NCBI GenBank assembly: GCA_030220185.1
Contig: JASPKZ010001230.1
Span: 1,061,001 to 1,125,000, forward strand
Direction: 5' to 3'
DNA: 64,000 bases
From: Diploptera punctata
Lineage: Eukaryota > Arthropoda > Insecta > Blattodea > Blaberidae
How positions within the stretch are numbered: position 1 is the stretch's first letter; each line of letters starts with the position of its first letter. This document shows, piece by piece, positions 56,114-64,000 of this stretch. Below the pieces are notes generated by a model. The model was not told where the DNA came from. It did not search any database and saw only the letters and a program-made list of their open reading frames with translations. Position numbers and translations under genes: made by a program.

Positions 56114-56524
56114 TATTAAACACTGAAATTCACTTCACTTGAATTCAACTGATTAGGTAACACACAGTATCCAGTCGCTTGTTCATAGAAACTAAATTGT
56201 ATAATATTTCATTGTGAAAGATTCGGACGACAATGTAGAAGTTTAAAAGGTTTTAAAAACAAACGTACACATATTCAAAACAAATAACACTAGCCAGGAC
56301 ATTGCATTGCATTGTTGAACACTTGCGGTACTGTACTGCTCGGAATGACACAGGGATATCCAAAAGTTCTGTAGAATTTCAATAAAGATAATATTATTTT
56401 ATACTTAGAATTAAAAATTTAAATGTAATGTAATGAAGGTAAAATTATTCCAAGAGCCTTAATAAATATCTTCAAGAGCCGCATGCGGCCCGCGGGCCGC
56501 GTAATGAGAACCGCTGATATAAAC

Positions 56525-57105
56525 ACATACCAGTAATAAGCGTATTGTGTAAGATGACCAAACGTTTCGATTTTGGCGGGACAGTCCCGATTTTTAACAA
56601 TTTGTCCCGCGTCCCGCGGCATTTTAAAAATGTCCCGATTTTTGGGAAAGAATGCACGATAAGCTAGGGAACGGCGGGAGAACGGAAAGGGAATATAAGG
56701 GAAAATACGGTTTTCGGCGCCCATGTAGCTATTACGCCAGGATATGAGTTTTATATTATTTTTGTTAATTTTATAATGTTAAACTTTAATAATAACAAAT
56801 CATTGTTGAGAACTGCTTATCAAAGTTTACATTGTTGATTCGACCACCATTGTTTGGTATATGAAGTGTGGACATAAAAAAATCGCAATTGAGTGTTGAG
56901 ACTTTGAAAGTTATTTTATGTGTGAAATATAATTTAACAAATTCTTGTGAAAAAATGCATGACCCTTTAAACAACGACAGCAATCTACTTAAAACATTCA
57001 CTCAAATGAGAAATATGCCAAAGAATAAAATAATACTGGTACTATACATAATTTTGTAATGTATTACATTTGTAAATTGTACTTATGTTGATATTAAAAT
57101 TAATA
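56525..57105. other. Interior of the TTA-flanked element
   Basis: AT-rich sequence between the hAT and Tc1 insertions; no recognised transposase remnant. Confidence 0.4.
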
Positions 57106-58633
57106 TACACTGGTGTCCAAAAGTTTAGGATAATTTGTAAAACGGAAAATCAAAATGCTTAAAGAGGAGCAAGGAGTAAAAATTATTTATCAAAACGTTT
57201 CTCAGTACATTTAGTTTAGTTTACATACTAAATTATAATCTCTCTTCAACAATGAAAAAATTAATATCAATTATAAATGAAAATTGCATTGTTGCAGTTA
57301 AGCCCTGTTCCATAAATCTTCATTTTTAAAGAGAGTTATGATATAATCAGATGTAGTGTAAGAACAGATTGCAGTAAAATGGCACAAAGACAACATCTGG
57401 ACCCTCTGCTTCGGGGTAGAATTATTGGGCGGCTAGAAACAGGACAGACACAAACTGAGGTCTCCATAGCACTTAATGTGCCACAAAATGTTATATCTAG
57501 GTTATGGCGACGGTTCCAAGAGACCGGAGACGTTAGGCGAAGACCAGTGGGAGGTCGTCCAAGAGTTACAAATCCTCAGCAGGATCGATATCTTGCGTTA
57601 ACTGCAAGAAGAAACCGAACAATGTCTGCCAGACAACTGAGTTCAGAACTTGCGGCCGCCTCAGGTATCAGAGTATCCAGACAAACTGTCTATAGAAGAC
57701 TCAGAGCTGCTGGTCTGTATGCTAGACGGCGTGTAGTGTGCGTCCCACTCACCCTTGATAACAAGAGAGCACGTTTACGGTGGAGTCAGGAACATCGCGA
57801 CTGGACTCTAAATCAGTGGAGCAGCGTGCTATTTACAGACGAGTCCAGATTCAGCTTGAACTGTGATTCGCATCGCGTGACTATCTGGAGGGAGCAAGGA
57901 ACTCGTTACAACCCCATGAACATCATGGAAAGACATCCATTTGGTGGCGGTGGTCTCCTGGTATGGGGAGGTATAATGATGAATGCCGCACAGAGCTTCA
58001 CATCTTCGCAGGTGGCACTGTTAATGCTCAGCGGTATAGAGAAGAGATCCTGGAACCTCATGTAAGACTTTTCAGGGGAGCTGTGGGTCCAGAATTCATA
58101 TTCATGGATGACAATGCCCGACCTCACAGGTCACAACTGGTGGATGAGTTTTCTTCAGGAGGAAGATATCCAGCGTATGGAGTGGCCAGCGAGGTCTCCG
58201 GATATGAATCCTATAGAGCATGCATGGGATGCCTTAGGGAGACAAATTGCATCTCGTCAGCCTCCTCCGAGGACACTTCAAGACCTTCACATTGCTCTTC
58301 ATGAGGAGTGGAATTTGCTGAGCATCGAACTCCTGAACAACCTCATCACTAGCATGCCACGTCGATGTGAGTCTTGTGTAGCTGTCAGGGGTAATCACAC
58401 CCCATACTAATCATTTGAACCATTGTTGTTCAACTTTTATGTTCGAATTCTGAAATGCAGTTTCGTTTGTTGTGAAAATGACAAGTGAATGACGTATTCA
58501 TGCCATTGTTTCTTTCGTGCCATGTTTCTAATTATCTGTGACATACCTTACCAAATTTTGTATTATTCTGACAAATGCTTTATAATAAGTCGGCAAATGA
58601 ACTAATTATCCTTAACTTTTGGACACAAGTGTA
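57106..58633 (+). mobile_element. Tc1-like transposon with TA target duplication
   Basis: The ends CACTGGTGTCCAAAAGTTTA (57108) and, reversed, CACTTGTGTCCAAAAGTTAA (58631) form an inverted repeat of about 31 bp, flanked by TA on both sides. The 1524-bp length is usual for Tc1 elements. It carries one transposase gene with two single-base frameshifts. Confidence 0.97.
57379..58410 (+). pseudogene. Tc1 transposase (DD34E), two frameshifts
   Basis: The N-terminal half has paired helix-turn-helix domains: RGRIIGRLETGQTQTEVSIA (residues about 13-32) and the segment with SGIRVSRQTVYRRLRAAGLY, separated by the basic GGRPRVTNP hinge. Catalytic residues are the Asp in FTDESRFSL, the Asp in FMDDNARPH, and the Glu in SPDMNPIEHAWD, which lies 34 residues after the second Asp. 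A base is missing near 57984 and one is extra in the T-run 58149-58152, so the reading frame changes twice. Without these the protein would be about 340 residues, the usual size. The small amount of damage suggests a young copy. Confidence 0.95.
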
Positions 58634-59148
58634 TTATAATACTATTTTTGCGTTCTATAAAATTGTTGTTGCTCCATCGATTATCTTTACATTTTATAAT
58701 TTATAGAATCAAATAAGTCCAACATATTTTATAATATTTTGGCGAAATGTTCATATTTAGTAAATATTTAATATTCCTTCATATTTTTCAATTTTTTAAA
58801 AATAAAATTTCAATAATTGGTTAAAAACATTTCTGAAGTGATTGTAGTTTTGAAATTATTTGACAATGTATTATGGTATACAGGTAAAAATTTCTCAGTA
58901 TCCCATGCAGAACAAAATAAATAATTTTGGTAAAAGAAAATAGTTGAATAAGGAGACATGGAATGACCAAGTGTAGGCCTTTGTCTCTGCAAACTGTCTA
59001 CTGAAGGTTTGTGGGTTTCCTATGGATCGCAAGAGGTTCGTTGAAATTAATCATTTCGACGATCATAACACGAACGGTGCGCCGCGCGTGTTCGTGGCGC
59101 GCATATGTGTACGTACCTTTATAATAACTATGTATCACGTCAAATTCC

Positions 59149-59867
59149 TTAAGGGCACCCGGTACTAATTTCCTTGCAATTTGGTTTAAAAATAGGACAT
59201 ACAAAAATAATTATTTTTTCAGCTTATTCTTAAGGTATGTGTATGAAAATTATGTCAATAATTAAACAAGTCTTCCTGAACATAATGACACTTTGGTTAA
59301 CTTTTTAGACATATTTCTTTATGAGTAATTTAAAATACAAAAAAAAATCCATTATGTTAAAAGTATTATCTTGGTACAATTTTTTCACAAACTACTTATC
59401 CAATTGTTTCCAAAATTTAGTATGTTACTGTCCATGGTTCATTTGACAATAATAAGATTTGCTTGTGTTCAGATATGGATTGTAATTTATTTTTAAAAAA
59501 TTCAAAGACCAATTTTTTGTTAAAAATATTGCATTTTTTTTATTTCAAACACTATCAATAGCACACAGATACATTTAGCTTATTATTATAGAGCTCTTTA
59601 AACTGCACATCCATGCAAAAAATAATTCTCCTATCTTTCATAGTTTCAGAGAAAAGTATACCAAAATATTAAAAAAATACATGTTACGGGAAAATGCAAA
59701 AAAAAAAAAAAAAAAGTGCACATCAGGAAAACACAGAGACGCCATTTTTAAAAATCATAAAATCGACAAAGTAATATTGCACGTCGATAAAATAGACCTT
59801 ACCGGATTTTTTGAAGCAAAAAAAAAAATATGATGTTTTAACCCAAATAAGTACTGGGTGTCCTTAA
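59149..59867. mobile_element. piggyBac-like MITE flanked by TTAA
   Basis: TTAA at 59149-59152 and 59864-59867 flanks a 711-bp segment whose ends are GGGCACCCGGTACTAATTT and, reversed, GGACACCCAGTACTTATTT. A TTAA target with GGG-type inverted ends fits piggyBac. The interior is AT-rich and non-coding, with an A-run at 59697-59715. It begins 28 bases after the TTA-flanked element ends. Confidence 0.65.
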
Positions 59868-60054
59868 AACTGGAAGAAAATGAGAAAAAATTATTGCAAA
59901 CCAATAATTTATCAAATATTATTCATGCTAATATTAATATTATTATCTTTAAATCAAACTCATCACTTACATTAATTATATTGTATACGAGAACTCCATT
60001 AGGCCTATAGTAAATTTCCAAACCTAATGTAATAAAAAAAACGAAAGTAATTTT

Positions 60055-60170
60055 GAAATAGGTAGGACATGTGGCACAAATAGGGAATGAAAGAGGTGTA
60101 GGCTATGGAAGCTTCTTGTAGGAAAACCAGAGGGAAAACGGCCAGTTGATAGATCAAGAATCTTACGAGG
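60055..60170 (+). mobile_element. LINE A fragment
   Basis: TAGGTAGGACATGTGGCACA, GGAATGAAAGAGG, GAAGCTTCTTGTAGGAAAAC and CAGAGGGAAAACGGCCAGTT follow the segment around 5090-5180 of a better copy; the frame is broken. Confidence 0.75.
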
Positions 60171-60640
60171 TTTTAGAAGGTGACGAAAACTGATATTTTT
60201 TAGACTGACAGTACACTATTTTGGAATTTAATGTGTATGCCTGTACGTTAGACTACCCGCAGTCAAGGGGATGAAACTGGTCTTCTGCGCATCTGAGGAC
60301 ATGCTTCTTCCTTAGTGAAACGGCCTCTATTACTTAATATAGTGTAAAGTGGACGTAGATTACGTGACAGGAATTATATGTTAAAGGATGTATTTTGCGA
60401 AAATACAAATGAAAGAAAAAACATTGTCATGGGATTCGAACCCTGGCTCTCATATATATTTCATCCTTTTGTATTTGGTTTAACAAGTTGTTTAACTAGT
60501 TGTCTAAATCCTTGTTGTCTTGTTTACTTTTACACTATGAAGAGAGTTGAACTTTATTTGAAATGTCGCAATTTGAGTAATATTGAATTTGTCGAACACT
60601 CGTAAATATCTATAAACATGCCTCCTTCACTGTTCTTTAA
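60171..60640. other. Mostly unassigned
   Basis: 60290-60325 (CATGCTTCTTCCTTAGTGAA) is the reverse complement of 52855-52880, a short shared motif of unknown origin. No gene is supported. Confidence 0.35.
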
Positions 60641-60654
60641 TTATTTCTATCTCT

Positions 60655-60800
60655 ATCTATCTTCGGGTTTTTACAGCTGCTGCCGTCTTCCCGTGCCAAA
60701 CCTCCAAAGCCTACGGTCTTGGGCATCTTCGATGCTTAGCCCTCTAGCTTGCATTACTGTCTTCATGTTTTCCTTCCAATTATTTAAGACGATTAAAACC
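60655..60800 (-). mobile_element. LINE C-related 3' fragment
   Basis: The minus strand encodes RRLWRFGTGRRQQL followed by a stop. On the plus strand TACAGCTGCTGCCGTCTTCC matches GACAGCTGCCGCCGTCTTCC at 6019-6038 in LINE C. Confidence 0.5.
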
Positions 60801-61305
60801 AAATACAGCGTATTTAAAGCATTTAACAATGCGTTACCTCGTAAACCATAGCTTTAGTTCTTCGAGCATGCGCAGTGGGCCATAACAGGTTAACAGGTTC
60901 TTGCTTTTTGAAGTGGCTTTTTTTTTCTACATTGAATATGCAAATCACACCTTTAATAAAATTATCAGGTTACAGCATAGGAACTCATCTCCTTAACATT
61001 GTGATTGACCTTAGTAGGAATAGACTAACCACGAAAAAGGGAAATAATTTTATCTGCGATTATAGAAAATATTGTCGTTATATTTACTTTTAAAACGGAC
61101 TGAATAGGAAATAATGCTAAAGGTTTTGGAATTGATGTTATTGTTAAGGAAACAAAGAGGTAGATCTCATATGACACGTGGTTCAGGAAGTGCAGAGACA
61201 ATAGAGAATAAGATGGATAAAATTAGAGGCAATTAAAGTCCAAACATTTATGACAGGAAGATACGTTTTATGCGTTTATAAACTTGTTTTATCATTATTA
61301 TTAAT
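60801..61305. other. No recognisable feature
   Basis: AT-rich sequence without a supported element. Confidence 0.35.
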
Positions 61306-61307
61306 AT

Positions 61308-61321
61308 CATTATTATTATTA

Positions 61322-61368
<47 letters not shown>
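61308..61368. repeat. (ATT)n microsatellite
   Basis: About 18 units, followed by the W segment CTTCAGAAGTGGATTACA and CCGCCAATGCCA. Confidence 0.95.
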
Positions 61369-61784
61369 GTATCTCCCTTCAGAAGTGGATTACAATTCCG
61401 CCAATGCCATAAATATCGTAAGACAGACTGGTGAAATTGAAAAGACAACTATATCATGGATGGTTTTATTAAGTACGAACGATAATGAGTTTGGAAAGCA
61501 GTTCACATAAATATTCTAATACCTGATATTACGGAAACTAAAATTGAGGTTGCCGCTAGTTACATATCACTGCACTGTGATCTCTACCTCAATATTATAT
61601 CTACTAGGTAATTCTGATTACCGAGCTCTTTAGTTAGGAAATTCTTGTTTACTACTGTTACTACATTATTTGCCTAATTTTTCGAATCACCAGTGATATT
61701 ATTTTCAATGTACAATAGATTTTAGTCTATATTTAATCAGATGTTTGGATGACATTTATAATAAACATCGTATTAATTTTTTTT

Positions 61785-61902
61785 ATTCACTGCCACCTTG
61801 TTGTCATTACGACATTCTGCTATTCTCTTCTGGCATTGTAACGCCATGCCAGAACAGAATACCAGAATATCGAAATGACAAACGAGGTGACATTGAATAA
61901 AT
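61785..61902. repeat. Foldback hairpin, 55-bp arms, W-related
   Basis: Left arm 61785-61838 and right arm 61849-61902 are inverted copies (inner TTCTGGCATTG and CATGCCAGAACAG; outer CACCTTGTTGTCATTACGA and AAATGACAAACGAGGTGAC). The right arm resembles 28240-28290 (GAGTGACAAACAGGCGACAT), the end of a W-type repeat. Confidence 0.8.
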
Positions 61903-62525
61903 GAAATATTTATTCGGGTAATATTTATTTTAATTCATTTTATGATTAGATTTATATTTCTGACTATAGAGGTTCTAGATTCGGCATGGTCTCTGAAACT
62001 TTTTCTTGACTCTCAGGAATCTCATATATCTTGGAAAAATGGGCTACTTAAATACTGGCCTTTTACGATTGTACATATTTCGTATATTATTTTTATCCAT
62101 TCATGATGTTTCGTTCAATGACATGGAAAAATACTACCGTTTGTTTCCCTATGAACGGTGACATAGGGGTTGAAAGTTGTGATAAATGATGTTTGTGTTG
62201 TTTTTTACATATGTTATGCAAAAAGATAAAGTTCAAGCAATTAAAACATAATAATAAAGTGATGTAAATTTTGAGAGTTGACAAGTTGAGATGATGACAG
62301 TTTTATCTGCTGAGTAGATAATTCGCTGGTAAATTGACTATTAATGCAAATCTGTTATGGTTTTATTGCTGTAAATTGATAGAAACGCGATGACGAAATA
62401 ACAATTTCAGTTGCATAAAACATTAGAAGTGTTATTCTGAGTATTGCCATAATTATATAATATTCAAATCTTTATCGTAATATCGGTGGAACAATTGTAC
62501 AGAGTCTCGGAGTTCACTGAAAAAC
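61903..62525. other. No recognisable feature
   Basis: AT-rich sequence without a supported element. Confidence 0.35.
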
Positions 62526-62527
62526 TA

Positions 62528-62745
62528 TAAATGGTTTTGGCGCAGGAGGGATTACATTTGTATAATAAGATTCGGCTGGTGGCTGCAATAAAATGGGATT
62601 TTTATGTTTATGAAACAAGTTACAACGGAAGGGGACCTAACCTGCTAACCACATGTCACCACTATACTGGGTTGATGAAAAATGTGGATGTGAGTCCAGC
62701 AGTCGGCAAGTAGTCCAGGGACCTTCTATTACTCGACCGCGTTAA
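62528..62745 (+). mobile_element. SINE3 3' part, decayed
   Basis: GGTTTTGGCGCAG is a remnant of the head. GGGGACCTAACCTGCTAACC, ACATGTCACCACTATACTGG, GTGGATGTGAGTCCAGCAG and AGGGACCTTCTA follow the order of the SINE3 body near 52490-52610. Confidence 0.6.
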
Positions 62746-63224
62746 CTTTTTAGCCGGTGAGGGGAAGCAAAGGCGCGAGTGGTGAAAATGAAGAAAGTGA
62801 CTCCTTCCACCGTTGGTATAAATTAATGACTGGACAAATGATATAATCAGTGGCAAAATGTAGTGGTAGTCCAACTTGAAATGGGATAATTTTACGTACA
62901 GAGAAATTAAATCAGGACTGATTTCCAGCTACTGTCTGTCAGACTTAAATGTTTATATACTGTGAATATAGTGTCTAACTTTCGCACTTGACATTGTCAC
63001 TAGTAACTGACTATACACGACTAAGGAAAATAAATACTGTCGCTGCAATCTAAGATAAGGGTCTACCTCAGAGCACTCGAATAGAGGGAAAACTGAGTAC
63101 AGTGACATCTAAAAAATTTCGGTCGTTCATGATAAACTACAATGAGCAAACTACAATGGTAGCGCTGTTTCGTAGTAATAGAATACGTAACTAAATAAAA
63201 CAAATGCAAGGCACATGGCGTGTT

Positions 63225-64000
63225 CACTCGGGATTATGGGAAATTAGCCATTTTGTAAATTTAAATTTTAATTGCTATCCTTTCGTTATGTAGACGGTAA
63301 TGTAAAAATTATGTATTATCGAAAGTTAAAAATCATTACTTAGATTTTGTTTTACTCTAATTTGTAAGTAAATTCAAACTTGTTTACTTTTTTTAATGTG
63401 AATCTATTTTCAAAGACTATTTAACTCATGCCACAAATACTACTCAATGACCAATCACGTTTCAATGAATGTTGTTTTACAACCAATGACAGTCGTGTTT
63501 CACCTCGCTCTTTATCAGCTCCTGCTTTTGTGATAAAGAAAGCTCCTTTTTAATGTTCTGAACAGGTCAAAGTATTATTTTTCTCCAACAAATGCAGTCG
63601 CAAATGGTAGTCAATGACCAATCACGTTTCAATTAATTCTGTTTTACACCAATGACAGTCGTGTTTCACCTCGCTCTTTATCGATTTCTCTTTATCAGCT
63701 CCTGCTTTTGTGACAAAGAAAGCTCCTCCTTTTTTAATATTCTGAACAGGTTAGACCATTATTTTTCTCCAACAAATACATTGAATATAGCAAATAATGA
63801 ATAGATTCAGTGATTTTACTGAGTTGTTTATTCAAAATATAAATGATTAACCTATAATGTTGTTTATAATAGTTTGATGTGTTTAATTATTTCTCCACTA
63901 GAGTGCATTCTTACAATATTGCGATCCATTTGGCAATAAATAATATGATCGAGTTGCAGTGAATATACATAACCTCACATTTCTAATTTGTTTCCAAACA
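63225..64000 (+). repeat. Dispersed AT-rich repeat X, copy 4, with internal duplication
   Basis: Starts near CTCGGGATTATGGGAAATTA and continues to the window end at the CATTTGGCAATAAATAATAT block. About 165 bp are duplicated: 63432-63590 and 63602-63770 both hold AATGACCAATCACGTTTCAA, GACAGTCGTGTTTCACCTCG, AAGAAAGCTCC and TTCTGAACAGGT. Confidence 0.8.

Larger units (their letters stand above)
53920..56524 (-). mobile_element. hAT transposon with 8-bp target duplication
   Basis: ATATAAAC at 53920-53927 and 56517-56524 is an exact 8-bp duplication. The ends CAGTGGTACTCA (53928) and, reversed, CAGCGGTTCTCAT (56516) are short inverted repeats typical of hAT. Subterminal GAGCCGCA motifs occur near both ends. 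The 2589-bp element holds a transposase gene on the minus strand, broken by frameshifts, and an (ATT)n tract at 54113-54177. Confidence 0.95.
53012..59121. mobile_element. PIF/Harbinger-like element enclosing hAT and Tc1 insertions
   Basis: The left end AGGTACGTACACACTTGCGC (from 53015) and the reversed right end AGGTACGTACACATATGCGC (to 59118) form an inverted repeat that continues, with a gap, to CGCACC.TTCGT. Both ends are flanked by TTA (53012-53014, 59119-59121), the TWA target of PIF/Harbinger elements. Removing the nested hAT and Tc1 copies leaves about 2 kb with no recognised transposase, so the host element is non-autonomous or gutted. Confidence 0.65.

Overview
The window looks like intergenic or intronic DNA from a large, repeat-rich insect genome. 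Four things point there: many tRNA-derived SINEs and 5'-truncated non-LTR retrotransposons, insect-type DNA transposons (hAT, Tc1, and ends resembling PIF/Harbinger and piggyBac), a degenerate stretch rich in CCTAAC (the insect telomere motif is TTAGG), and a nuclear copy of insect mitochondrial COI near 35.1-35.4 kb. The overall style fits a hemimetabolous insect such as a cockroach, but the species cannot be fixed from the sequence. I found no intact host protein gene. The only functional-looking gene is a tRNA-Tyr(GTA) with a 19-nt intron at 47.3 kb, and even that has a damaged T-loop.

Layout. 0-8.7 kb: an AT-rich dispersed repeat (family Z), a 1.18-kb foldback element with TA flanks, a SINE (SINE1) interrupted by a hairpin insertion, two LINE A tails and a LINE C reverse-transcriptase fragment. 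8.7-16.5 kb: LINE A and SINE1 copies, a CCTAAC-rich block inside a Helitron-like repeat, a 242-bp MITE and a 350-bp tandem duplication. 17.9-21.7 kb: two copies of an inverted-repeat MITE (one dimeric), a pogo/Tigger-like element and a minisatellite that has been split by transposons. 23-25.5 kb: nested insertions (family Z inside SINE2, family X inside LINE A). 27-33 kb: LINE B, SINE and LINE A pieces plus one candidate exon. 33.6-35 kb and 47.1-47.9 kb: two copies of an unusual composite unit made of a 165-bp tandem repeat, an intron-containing tRNA-Tyr and a palindrome with arms of about 190 bp. 38.1-40.1 kb: an R1-like LINE inserted in family X. 50-51.2 kb: a Helitron-like piece next to a decayed coding region. 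53.0-59.1 kb: a TTA-flanked element whose ends enclose a complete hAT copy (8-bp duplication) and a complete Tc1 copy (TA flanks), followed directly by a TTAA-flanked piggyBac-like MITE. 60-64 kb: LINE and SINE fragments and another family X copy.

How the parts relate. Many SINE copies have exact target-site duplications (8-13 bp), as expected for retroposition by LINE machinery, and the nesting gives a relative order of insertion: X after LINE A, Z after SINE2, hAT and Tc1 after the TTA element, and the hairpin after SINE1. Family names (SINE1-4, LINE A-C, W, X, Z) are labels made for this window, defined by copy-to-copy comparison within it, not database names.
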